In this document: piece by piece, positions 49,222 through 57,320 of the stretch
Numbering within the stretch: position 1 is the stretch's first letter
Layout: each line of letters starts with the position of its first letter
Notes under the pieces: model-generated
What the model saw: only the letters and a program-made list of their open reading frames with translations
What the model was told of the DNA's origin: nothing
Databases searched by the model: none
Translations under genes and position numbers: made by a program
Source of the DNA: UMGS1696 sp964463375
Lineage (GTDB): Bacteria > Bacillota > Clostridia > Oscillospirales > CAG-272
Length of the DNA stretch: 64,000 nucleotides
Assembly: GCA_964463375.1 (NCBI GenBank)
Contig: CAYXBQ010000008.1
Location: 1 to 64,000, forward strand
Direction of reading: 5' to 3'

Positions 49222-49234
49222 TTTGGTGTATACT
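49206..49234 (+). promoter_or_regulatory. Promoter of the ctsR-mcsA-mcsB-clpC operon
   Basis: TTGACC (49206-49211), 17-bp spacer, TATACT (49229-49234), flanked and overlapped by CtsR boxes. Confidence 0.88.
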
Positions 49235-49248
49235 ATAGGCACAAGAAA

Positions 49249-49265
49249 GGTTAAAGAAAGTCAAA
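49249..49265 (+). promoter_or_regulatory. CtsR box 3, in the early transcribed region
   Basis: GGTTAAAGAAAGTCAAA (heptads GGTTAAA and AGTCAAA, 3-bp spacer) begins 14 bp after the -10 box. Confidence 0.85.
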
Positions 49266-49302
49266 GGCAAACGATAACCGCAAAGAACAGGAGGGACGAA
49301 AT

Positions 49303-49755
49303 ATGGTTCTGTCCGATCACATTGCCCGGCTCATCGAACAGATGCTGGAGGAAGGGAACGGACAAGCAGAGGTGCGACGAAATGATCTGGCCGCCCGCAT
49401 CGGTTGTGTCCCCAGCCAGATCAACTACGTCATCACTTCCCGGTTCACACCGGAAAAAGGCTATGTCACCGAAAGCAGACGGGGCGGCGGCGGGTACATC
49501 CGTATCGTTCGGGTGCCCATGACGAAAAACAGTGTCCTGATGCACTTCTTCCACGCCATTGGTGACAGTCTGGAGGAAAACGAAGCCAGAGCCTGCCTCA
49601 AGAATTTGGCGGACGGCGGCGTGATCACCCCCAGAGAAGCCAACATCGCCATGGCCTCCATGAGCCAAAAGGCACTGGATAAGGTCCCGGCGGAGCAAAA
49701 AGCGGCCGTGCGTGCCGACATCATGCGCCATGTATTGATGATGCTCATGATGTGA
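49303..49755 (+). CDS. ctsR: Heat-shock repressor CtsR
   Basis: 150 aa. The winged helix-turn-helix N-terminal region (DHIARLIEQML ... AARIGCVPSQINYVITSRF) and the glycine-rich wing RRGGGGYIRI are diagnostic, followed by the C-terminal dimerisation domain. CtsR represses clp genes and is inactivated by heat and by McsB/ClpCP. AGGAGGGACGAAAT precedes ATG 49303. It autoregulates the operon via the boxes at 49100, 49205 and 49249. Confidence 0.95.
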   Translation: MVLSDHIARLIEQMLEEGNGQAEVRRNDLAARIGCVPSQINYVITSRFTPEKGYVTESRRGGGGYIRIVRVPMTKNSVLMHFFHAIGDSLEENEARACLKNLADGGVITPREANIAMASMSQKALDKVPAEQKAAVRADIMRHVLMMLMM

Positions 49756-49841
49756 CCTATACAGGGGAGCGGAAAATGCCCGTCTTCCCCATACCAAACA
49801 AATGCTTAAGAAAAAATATAGTAGAATCGGAGGAAAATAGT

Positions 49842-50426
49842 ATGCTTTGCGAAAGATGTGGTAAGAAAGAAGCTACCTTTTATTACAAGGAGAACGTGAA
49901 CGGAACGGTGAAAACATACAATCTGTGTGCGGATTGTGCGGCAGAGCTGCAAAAGTCCGGGGAGATCCAGACAAATTTGGGAGAGGATCCCTTCTCCAAG
50001 ATGATGCATATGTTCGATGGCGACAACTTCTTCGGCGGCAACAGTCTGTTTGGCTCTTTGCTGGGCGTGCCCCAGAAGAACAGCACCAAGGCTGCAACTG
50101 CCAGAACCTGCCCCCTGTGCGGGAGTACCTTTGGGGACTTTGTGAACACCGGAAAGGCCGGCTGCCCCCAGTGCTACGAGACCTTTGCGAACGAGTTGCT
50201 CCCCTCCATCCAGCGCATCCACGGCAGGACCGCCCATACCGGTCAGGTGCCGGCAAGATTCCGGGTGGAGAACGAAAAGAAGCAGAAGATCGCAGCGCTC
50301 GAAAAGGACCTGAAGGAAGCCATCTCCAACGAGGAATACGAAAAGGCCGCCCAGATCCGGGATACCCTGCGAGAAATGCGGGGACAGAATGAAGCCGGAA
50401 CGGCAAGCGGCGCGACAGAACAGTAA
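49842..50426 (+). CDS. mcsA: McsA, activator of the McsB arginine kinase
   Basis: 194 aa. Zinc-binding CxxC pairs are visible: CERCGKKEATFYY, NLCADCAAEL, CPLCGSTFGDF and CPQCYETF; the C-terminus carries a UvrB/UvrC motif (EEYEKAAQIRDTLREM). McsA binds McsB and modulates its activity toward CtsR and other substrates. GGAGG lies 9 nt before ATG 49842; the frame open from 49752 is upstream of it without a site. Confidence 0.94.
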   Translation: MLCERCGKKEATFYYKENVNGTVKTYNLCADCAAELQKSGEIQTNLGEDPFSKMMHMFDGDNFFGGNSLFGSLLGVPQKNSTKAATARTCPLCGSTFGDFVNTGKAGCPQCYETFANELLPSIQRIHGRTAHTGQVPARFRVENEKKQKIAALEKDLKEAISNEEYEKAAQIRDTLREMRGQNEAGTASGATEQ

Positions 50427-50465
50427 AGGAAACGAACGAGTATAGTATAAGGAGTGACGGAAACT

Positions 50466-51455
50466 ATGAAAAATTGGTATGAGATCCCCGGTAACGAAAA
50501 TGATGTGGTGGTCAGCACGAGGGTACGGCTGGCCAGAAACTTCGCAGAATATCCCTTTGAGCCCCACCTGACCGAAGCACAGGAAAAAGAGATCTGTGCA
50601 AAGCTGCAGGAGATCTACAGCGATGGCTGGACCTACACCGACTTTGCAGCGCTTCCTGCTACGGAGAAACGCTCCTATAGCGAAAAGCATTTGGTCAGCC
50701 CCGCCTTTGCGGAAAAAACCTCTCCCTGCGCCCTGCTTTCCAAAAACAGCGTGTACATCATGGCACTGGAGGAGGACCACCTGCGGATCCAGTCGATCTA
50801 CCCCGGTCTGGCACTGGACGAGGCATGGCACGATGCTGCCGAAGCGGATCGGCTGTTGGACGAAGGTGCCAATGTGGCCTACACGGAAAAGCTGGGCTAT
50901 CTGACCCACTGTCCCACCAATTTGGGTACGGGGATGCGTGCTTCTGTGATGCTGTTCCTGCCGGCCTATACCGCCGCCCATGGCATCCAGGCACTGGCAT
51001 CCCAGCTGTCCAAGATCGGCTTGACCATCCGAGGGATGTACGGCGAAGGCAGTGGTGCGGACGGCTGTCTGTACCAGATCTCCAACCAGATCACGTTGGG
51101 CATTACCGAAGAGGAGACCATCCGGAAGCTGGAGACCGTGGTGCGGCAGGTCATCGAGAACGAACGGAAGCTGCGGGAGAGACAGGACAAGGAAGCCCTT
51201 GCCGATCGCGCCAGCAGAACTCTGGGCATCCTGCGCTATGCCAAGCGGATGGACAGCAGCGAGCTGCTCAGCCTGTATACGACACTGCGGCTGGGAGCCT
51301 CTATGAAGCTGCTAGACGACATCACGCCGACCATGGCAGACACCATGCTGATCGAAAGCATGCCCGGCACCCTGACCGTTTCCGAAAAATTGGGGAACGA
51401 TCCAGCCGCGCGAGACAAGGCAAGAGCCGCACGGATACAGCAGCTTTTGCAGTAA
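50466..51455 (+). CDS. mcsB: Protein-arginine kinase McsB
   Basis: 329 aa of the guanido-kinase fold. VVVSTRVRLARNFAEYPF is the N-terminal signature, and LTHCPTNLGTGMRASVMLFLPA holds the active-site loop Cys. McsB phosphorylates arginines on CtsR and damaged proteins, marking them for ClpCP. It is somewhat shorter than the Bacillus protein (about 363 aa), mainly at the C-terminus. ATG 50466 is preferred over the GTG at 50454, which overlaps the AAGGAG site. Confidence 0.95.
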   Translation: MKNWYEIPGNENDVVVSTRVRLARNFAEYPFEPHLTEAQEKEICAKLQEIYSDGWTYTDFAALPATEKRSYSEKHLVSPAFAEKTSPCALLSKNSVYIMALEEDHLRIQSIYPGLALDEAWHDAAEADRLLDEGANVAYTEKLGYLTHCPTNLGTGMRASVMLFLPAYTAAHGIQALASQLSKIGLTIRGMYGEGSGADGCLYQISNQITLGITEEETIRKLETVVRQVIENERKLRERQDKEALADRASRTLGILRYAKRMDSSELLSLYTTLRLGASMKLLDDITPTMADTMLIESMPGTLTVSEKLGNDPAARDKARAARIQQLLQ

Positions 51456-51626
51456 TACTATAAAGAGACCGGGATCGTGAAACCAAGCCGCTGGGATGGA
51501 ACATTTGTGAGAAGGGAACGAATAGAGAGAAGGGCGGCGGACTATACTGAAGCATTACCTTCCTCAAACACCGTAGAGAACAGCATATGTCTGTTCTGCC
51601 GGATCGGATAAAAGGAGTTGATATAT

Positions 51627-54113
51627 ATGCGTATCGGATTTACACAGAAAGCACAGAATGCACTGAATCGGGCACTGTATTATGCCTGCGAAATGGGGCA
51701 CACCTGCGTGGGCAGTGAGCATCTGCTGATGGGACTTTTGGCAGAAGAAGATGGGGTTGCCAAGAGAGTGCTGGAAGAACGGAATATTACCTTTGAGAAG
51801 ACGAGAGAGCTTTTGGCCCAGAACGTAGGCACCGGTGCGCCCACCAAGCTGACTGCCGCCGACATCACGCCTCGGACGAAGAAGATCATCGAAGCCTCTG
51901 CCGGAGAGGCCATGGAAATGGGACACGGCTACATCGGTACGGAGCATCTCTTATGTGCCATCTGTGGGGAGCCGGACTGCTTTGCCGTCAAGCTCATGCA
52001 GGCACAGGGTGTCTCGGCCGCCGACATCAAGCGGGATGTGGTGGCGTACTTCAGCCAGAGTGGCCGCCAGAACGGCGATGGTGGTGACAAAAAGGCTACC
52101 GTGGGCGGTGGCACCGAACTGAAAAATGCACCTACGCTGTCCTCCTACGGCAGAAACCTATGTGAAATGGCAAGAGACGGTAAGATCGATCCCATCATTG
52201 GCCGTGACACAGAGACGGAGCGTGTGGTCCAGATCCTGTCCCGGCGTACCAAAAACAACCCCTGCTTGATCGGGGAACCGGGTGTTGGGAAGACGGCTGT
52301 GGTGGAAGGCCTGGCGCAGCGGATCGCCGACGGTACGGTACCGGATACCTTGAAGGATAAGATCCTTGTGACATTGGATATTTCCGCCATGATCGCCGGT
52401 GCCAAGTACCGTGGGGAATTTGAAGAGCGTATGAAGAACGTCATGGACGAGGTGCGCCAGAATCCCCAGATCATTTTGTTCATCGATGAGATCCACACCA
52501 TCATTGGGGCCGGTGGTGCCGAGGGGGCTGTGGATGCCGCCAATATTCTGAAGCCGGCGCTGGCTCGTGGGGAATTGCAGGTGATCGGTGCTACGACCAT
52601 CGACGAATACAGACGGCACATCGAAAAGGATGCGGCACTGGAGCGTCGGTTCCAGTCGGTGATGGTGGGCGAGCCCTCCCCCGAAGAAGCGGAACAGATC
52701 CTGCTGGGCCTGCGGGACAAATACGAAGCGCACCACAAGCTGAAGATCAGTGACGAAGCCATTACGGCTGCTGTCAAGCTGTCTGTGCGGTACATCAGCG
52801 ACCGGTTCTTGCCGGATAAGGCCATCGACCTGATCGACGAAGCCGCCAGCAAGAAGCGCATCTCCCACTTCACACCCACCGACGACGTGCGGGAAGCGGA
52901 GAGCAAGCTGAAGGCTGTGACTGCCGAAAAGGAAGAAGCCATTTTGGCAGAGGATTACGAAAAGGCCGCCGGACTGCGAGATACGGAAAAGAAGCTGGCG
53001 GAGGAGCTGGAAGAAAAGAAAAAGAACGCCGCTCCTGTGAACAGCGATGCATTGGTGGTGACGGAGGAGGATATTGCGGACATCGTCACCAGCTGGACGG
53101 GGATCCCGGTGAAGAAGTTAGCGGAGGAAGAAAGCACCAAGCTGCTCCATCTGGACACCATTTTGAAGGAGCGGATCATTGGACAGGACGAAGCGGTGGA
53201 TGCCGTTGCCCGTGCGATCCGGAGAGGGAGAATGGGACTCAAGGACCCGAAGCGTCCCATTGGTTCCTTCATCTTCCTCGGCCCCACCGGTGTGGGTAAG
53301 ACGGAGCTGACGAAGGCTTTGGCAGATGTGATGTTCGGGGACGAAAATGCCATGATCCGGATCGATATGTCGGAGTACATGGAAAAGCACAGCGTTTCTA
53401 AGCTGATCGGTTCGCCTCCGGGGTATGTGGGCTACGAGGAAGGGGGACAACTGACCGAAAAGCTCCGTCGGCATCCCTACACTGTGGTGCTGTTTGACGA
53501 GATCGAAAAGGCGCACCCGGATGTGTTCAACATCATGCTGCAGATCCTGGAGGACGGGATCCTGACCGATTCGCAGGGTCGTCGGGTGGACTGCAAGAAC
53601 ACCATCATCATCATGACCTCCAACGTGGGTGCATCGGGGATCACAGCCCCCAAGCAGCTGGGCTTCACCAGTGACAACGAGGCCGCCGCACGGGACGAAC
53701 GGGAAAAGATGCGTGCCACTGCCATGGAGGCTCTGAAAGCCGCATTCCGTCCGGAATTTTTGAACCGGCTGGATGAGATCATCGTGTTCAACAAGCTGAC
53801 CCAGCCGGACATCGAGAAGATCACATCTCTGATGCTGACGGAGGTGCAGAAGCGGATCGAGGCTCTGGGGATCACAGCAACCTTCTCGCCGGAGGTGGTC
53901 GCACACTTAGCCAAGGAAGGCTTTGACCCGGTCTATGGTGCCAGACCCCTGCGCCGTGCCATCGTCCACCAGATCGAGGACTCCTTCTCGGAGGCCATGC
54001 TGCAAGGCACAGTCCAGGCGGGGGACATGGTGGAAGCGGTGCTCACCGACGGCAAGATCACGTACACGAAGGCAAAAGAAAAAGAGCAGGACGCATGCGC
54101 AACAGTTGGCTGA
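51627..54113 (+). CDS. clpC: ATP-dependent Clp protease ATPase subunit ClpC
   Basis: 828 aa. Order: duplicated Clp N-domain (about 1-145), AAA-1 with Walker A GEPGVGKT (about 217), a middle domain with a UVR-like segment (EDYEKAAGLRDTEKKL), AAA-2 with Walker A GPTGVGKTE (about 552) and the D2-small domain. It unfolds arginine-phosphorylated substrates for ClpP. AAGGAG precedes the ATG by 9 nt; a TTG 9 nt earlier overlaps the site. A 171-bp gap after mcsB shows no other gene or clear promoter. Confidence 0.96.
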   Translation: MRIGFTQKAQNALNRALYYACEMGHTCVGSEHLLMGLLAEEDGVAKRVLEERNITFEKTRELLAQNVGTGAPTKLTAADITPRTKKIIEASAGEAMEMGHGYIGTEHLLCAICGEPDCFAVKLMQAQGVSAADIKRDVVAYFSQSGRQNGDGGDKKATVGGGTELKNAPTLSSYGRNLCEMARDGKIDPIIGRDTETERVVQILSRRTKNNPCLIGEPGVGKTAVVEGLAQRIADGTVPDTLKDKILVTLDISAMIAGAKYRGEFEERMKNVMDEVRQNPQIILFIDEIHTIIGAGGAEGAVDAANILKPALARGELQVIGATTIDEYRRHIEKDAALERRFQSVMVGEPSPEEAEQILLGLRDKYEAHHKLKISDEAITAAVKLSVRYISDRFLPDKAIDLIDEAASKKRISHFTPTDDVREAESKLKAVTAEKEEAILAEDYEKAAGLRDTEKKLAEELEEKKKNAAPVNSDALVVTEEDIADIVTSWTGIPVKKLAEEESTKLLHLDTILKERIIGQDEAVDAVARAIRRGRMGLKDPKRPIGSFIFLGPTGVGKTELTKALADVMFGDENAMIRIDMSEYMEKHSVSKLIGSPPGYVGYEEGGQLTEKLRRHPYTVVLFDEIEKAHPDVFNIMLQILEDGILTDSQGRRVDCKNTIIIMTSNVGASGITAPKQLGFTSDNEAAARDEREKMRATAMEALKAAFRPEFLNRLDEIIVFNKLTQPDIEKITSLMLTEVQKRIEALGITATFSPEVVAHLAKEGFDPVYGARPLRRAIVHQIEDSFSEAMLQGTVQAGDMVEAVLTDGKITYTKAKEKEQDACATVG

Positions 54114-54143
54114 CGAGCATGGTCGATGCTCCACATCAATACG

Positions 54144-54174
54144 AAAACCGGATGTATGCTGCACCCGGTTTTTT
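54144..54174. terminator. Terminator between clpC and the second CBM9-like gene
   Basis: AAAACCGG pairs with CCGGTTTTTT; A and T runs on both sides allow use from both directions. Confidence 0.85.
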
Positions 54175-54221
54175 GTATTCAAAAATATTTTTATGCCATC
54201 ATGTAGTAAACAGGGAATGGC

Positions 54222-55016
54222 TTACTGCTTCTTTTTGGTCAGTACAGCCGTGCCGCCCAGCAGCATGGTGGAGAGTGCCAGCAGACCTACCACATCCATG
54301 GTCTGGGGAGCGGTGGTCACTGCGGTGGCCTCTGCGGTAGCTTCATCGGCTACAGTTTCGGTGGCGGGAACCGGTGCTTCTGCCAGGGTGTATGTACCTA
54401 AGTTGGCAGGAGAAACCCACCACTGTCCCACTTCGTTCAGGACTACATAGCCGCAGCGGCTGCCGTTTTCGTCATTGGTGTCGTTGATGGCTACATTCAG
54501 ACCAAAGGGAATATCGCTGGTCCCATCCATCAGCGGGATGGCAACTTCATAGATGGTGGTATTGCCGTTTGTAGAGCAGGCGGTCTGCATGGAGTCACGC
54601 GCACCCTCGTCCCCACCGTTCCAGGAGAAATTCCCCAGATGGTCGAGGCAGGCCGTGATGGAGCCTGTGCCGTAGGCGGTGGCATCGGCGGCGGCTGCAA
54701 TGTCATCGGTAAACCAGAATTCGATGCAGTCGATGCTCATTTCCGCATTCCAGTTGGCAGAAACGGTATCGCAGACCGTGGGGTCGGTGGATTCGACCAG
54801 CAGAAACAGGTAGTTGTCGTCGTTCATGAGCTTGATCCGACCGCTGGCTTCAGGGGCATCCTTTACGATGGACAGCTCCTGCCATGCGGCATTGTCCCAT
54901 TCTCCCTCTCCGATCTTACCGTCTACGGTCACGCTGCCGTAAACGCTGTCCGATGCCATTACCGGCAGAGCGAGGAGCACCGCCAGCATTGCCAGACTTG
55001 CAAAGCACTTTTTCAT
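54222..55016 (-). CDS. Secreted CBM9/DOMON-like surface protein with sorting-like tail
   Basis: 264 aa. Signal peptide MKKCFASLAMLAVLLALPVMA, a CBM9/DOMON-like domain (VDGKIGEGEWDNAAW, NYLFLLVESTDP, DCIEFWFTDD), a Pro/Glu/Thr linker and a tail TTAPQTMD plus hydrophobic segment plus KKKQ. The same TTAPQTMD start of the tail is seen in the 14993-15820 protein. Surface attachment and polysaccharide or cofactor binding are inferred. The ATG at 55016 follows a weak ribosome site (GAAAGGCAAGTG). Confidence 0.8.
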   Translation of the reverse strand: MKKCFASLAMLAVLLALPVMASDSVYGSVTVDGKIGEGEWDNAAWQELSIVKDAPEASGRIKLMNDDNYLFLLVESTDPTVCDTVSANWNAEMSIDCIEFWFTDDIAAAADATAYGTGSITACLDHLGNFSWNGGDEGARDSMQTACSTNGNTTIYEVAIPLMDGTSDIPFGLNVAINDTNDENGSRCGYVVLNEVGQWWVSPANLGTYTLAEAPVPATETVADEATAEATAVTTAPQTMDVVGLLALSTMLLGGTAVLTKKKQ

Positions 55017-55068
55017 AGTTATTCACTTGCCTTTCTATAGTGTTGTCATATAGCTATGACTTATCTTT

Positions 55069-55097
55069 ATCATAGCACAAACAGACAGGCTTGGCAA
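55069..55097 (-). promoter_or_regulatory. Promoter of the second CBM9-like gene
   Basis: Minus-strand TTGCCA (55092-55097), 17-bp spacer, TATGAT (55069-55074), 53 bp before the start codon. Confidence 0.7.
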
Positions 55098-55101
55098 GGG
55101 A

Positions 55102-55311
55102 CTACCCATGCAAAAATGGGAAAATTCTATCATTTTTTGTGCGTCGGCGGTTGTTCNNNNNNNNNNNNNNNNNNNNNNNNNNNNNNNNNNNNNNNNNNNN
55201 NNNNNNNNNNNNNNNNNNNNNNNNNNNNNNNNNNNNNNNNNNNNNNNNNNNNNNNNCTACCCATGCAAAAATGGGAAAATTCTATCATTTTTTGTGCGTC
55301 GGCGGTTGTTC
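55102..55311. other. Scaffold gap (100 N, 55157-55256) flanked by identical 55-bp ends
   Basis: 55102-55156 and 55257-55311 are the same 55 bases and exactly abut the N-run. The repeat begins CTACCCATGCAAAAATGGG, a small hairpin, and ends GGCGGTTGTTC; its right copy runs into the stop region of the AraC gene. The size equals a common assembler k-mer, so the gap is probably an assembly join and the true sequence may hold just one copy. No real element is claimed. Confidence 0.9.
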
Positions 55312-56215
55312 AGTACATGCTTGCACGTTCGGTACTTGCCTGGCTCGTTCGGTACAGGCTGGGGGGCATACCCATTGCTTTCTTGAAAACCTTTGTAAAA
55401 TAGCCGGGATCGTTGTACCCCACCGCATAGGCGATCTCGCCGGTGGTCATACGAGTCTCTGTCAGCATTTCCACCGCCTTTTGGATGCGATATTTGGTCA
55501 AGCACTCGGTGAAGGTGGTGCCGGTGAGCTGCTTGAGCAGTCGGCTCAGGTGGGAGGTGGACAGGTGCAACGCCTCTGCCATATGGCCGATGTGGATGTC
55601 CTCTTGGTAATGGGCGGCAAGATATTGGCAGATCTGCTCCTGTCGAGAGCTGTTCTTGAACCGGATCCAGTGGTTGTCCCGGATGTGTGCGGCACAGATC
55701 TCCAAAAGATAGACCACCGATTCCAGCTGGCTATCCTCCATGACGGACATTTGCAGCCAGTTCTCCCGCAGCTTGGACAGAGATAGTCTCTCCGGCAGGC
55801 CCGGATCCAATGCGGTCAGCTTTTCCAGTAGGGCAGAAAAGCTTGCTTCGGTGTCGTCCGGCTGCCGCAGCTGTCCGATCATCAGCACCAGCTGTAATGT
55901 GTCGCCGGTATAGATGGGGATCATGGCCTCCTTAAATCCCATATGGCATGGGTATAGATATGACCGCCGGGTCTTGCGTACGATCTGAAAGGCCGCCTGG
56001 TCGCAGGAGAGGCATTTTTTGTCAAAGGCCGCACTGTGCTGTGCCACATAGTCGCAGAAGACCATGCGATCCACCTGGGCAGGGATACCGGGAAATTCGG
56101 TCAGCAGCCGGTTGTTTTCGTCGTGTATCCCGATCCGCAGAGAAAAGGCTCTGCAAAAGTGTGACAGCATTTCGTTGATCTCCTGGTAGGAGATCTGCAA
56201 ATTCTCATGCATCAT
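55310..56215 (-). CDS. AraC-family regulator with PocR sensory domain
   Basis: 301 aa. The N-terminal PocR-type ligand domain has the Cys-rich block KKCLSCDQAAFQIV and a preceding FCDYV plus a later YLYPCHMG, seen in PocR proteins that sense small metabolites such as propanediol. The C-terminal double helix-turn-helix (AEALHLSTSHLSRLLKQLTG, IAYAVGYNDPGYFTKVFKK) is of the AraC type. Its ATG overlaps the hydrolase stop (ATGA, 56212-56215), so it is the third gene of the flavoprotein operon and likely controls it. Confidence 0.9.
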   Translation of the reverse strand: MMHENLQISYQEINEMLSHFCRAFSLRIGIHDENNRLLTEFPGIPAQVDRMVFCDYVAQHSAAFDKKCLSCDQAAFQIVRKTRRSYLYPCHMGFKEAMIPIYTGDTLQLVLMIGQLRQPDDTEASFSALLEKLTALDPGLPERLSLSKLRENWLQMSVMEDSQLESVVYLLEICAAHIRDNHWIRFKNSSRQEQICQYLAAHYQEDIHIGHMAEALHLSTSHLSRLLKQLTGTTFTECLTKYRIQKAVEMLTETRMTTGEIAYAVGYNDPGYFTKVFKKAMGMPPSLYRTSQASTERASMY

Positions 56216-57315
56216 TTTTCAAACATAGATGTATATGCCGCTTCTTCTTTGGCTCGGATCTCGTCCAGCCTTGCCTGCTCGTCGGGCACCGTTTCCAGCA
56301 CGCAGTTGGCTACCTCCTGCCAGACCCCGTTGCGGGTCTTGTCGAAGAAGATCTCGTGGCGGCATTGGGGGAAGATCCGGTTCTCGATGTGGGTGTAGCC
56401 CATGTCGGCAAGGAAGGTCTCGCTGTCCAGCACCCATTTTTCGCCGCCGGCCACCGGGTCCTTTTCACCGGAGAAGAGCCAGATGGGCAGATCCCGCCGC
56501 AGCATTTCCCAGGATGCAGGGGTGTACATGTCCCGCTCCATGGTCAGCAGGAACCGATACAGGGAGATGGTCATGGGCGCACCACAGGCGGGATCGGCAC
56601 GGAAACGGTCGATGTTTTCGAGATCCTCCGACAGCCAAAGGAAGCTGCCCGATTCCCCAGCCTGCCGAAACGGACGATTGTACCGGCGGAAGCTGTATTT
56701 GTTCAGCAGCGTAGGCCGCCCGTTTTCTCCATCGGTCACGGACAAAAGCCGGACCCAGCCCAAGGCAAGCGATACAAGCGGCTCTCGATGGGGCAGTCCT
56801 GCAAAGATCACCCCGGCAAGCCGTTCGTCGTATTGTCCCGCATAGCTCCCCGCCAGCAGCGCACCCATGCTGAAGCCTAACAGATACCGGGGAATGGGAT
56901 CTACGGTGGGCATATCGGCGGGAGTGATCTCCATGGTGCCGCTTTCCGGGATGGGCAAGAACGCCGAGGCGTACACGCTGTCGATGTCGGTGTGGAGCAG
57001 TGCTACGGCCTCTTCCCCGCAATAGCCCAGCCCTTCCGGCAGCAGCGATCGGCCATGCCCACGCAGATCATGCAGCACCACACCCATGCCACGGGATGCC
57101 AAATAGGTGGCAAAGGGGAGATACCGTTCCTTGTGTTCGTCGATGCCGTGGAGGATCTGGACGATGCACAGGGGCTTTTCGGGCATGATCCGGACGGTGG
57201 AAAGGTATAGAGCCCGTTCGGCATCCACCGGCTTGCCCTTGCGCTCACGGTAGACATCCTTGCCTTCCAATGCCTTGCGGACGCTGTATCGTTCGATCTC
57301 ATATGTATATGCCAT
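56212..57315 (-). CDS. Alpha/beta hydrolase of the serine aminopeptidase S33 / monoacylglycerol-lipase type
   Basis: 367 aa. Catalytic Ser in GFSMG (about residue 147-151), Asp in SGEKDPVAGG, His in CRHEIFFD; VQILHGIDEHKERY (oxyanion region) and GHGRS are typical of Hydrolase_4/lysophospholipase-like enzymes. No signal peptide. The substrate is unknown, presumably an ester. ATG 57315 is used with AGGTGA overlapping the stop codon of the upstream flavoprotein gene. Its own stop overlaps the AraC start, so all three genes are tightly coupled. Confidence 0.88.
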   Translation of the reverse strand: MAYTYEIERYSVRKALEGKDVYRERKGKPVDAERALYLSTVRIMPEKPLCIVQILHGIDEHKERYLPFATYLASRGMGVVLHDLRGHGRSLLPEGLGYCGEEAVALLHTDIDSVYASAFLPIPESGTMEITPADMPTVDPIPRYLLGFSMGALLAGSYAGQYDERLAGVIFAGLPHREPLVSLALGWVRLLSVTDGENGRPTLLNKYSFRRYNRPFRQAGESGSFLWLSEDLENIDRFRADPACGAPMTISLYRFLLTMERDMYTPASWEMLRRDLPIWLFSGEKDPVAGGEKWVLDSETFLADMGYTHIENRIFPQCRHEIFFDKTRNGVWQEVANCVLETVPDEQARLDEIRAKEEAAYTSMFEK

Positions 57316-57320
57316 ATTTT

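Noticed and set aside
49806..50981. 391-codon minus-strand open frame
   Set aside because: Antisense to mcsA and mcsB, which have full motifs.
55102..55311. Insertion sequence with 55-bp direct repeats
   Set aside because: The repeats exactly abut an N-run and match an assembler k-mer length; no transposase or inverted ends are visible.
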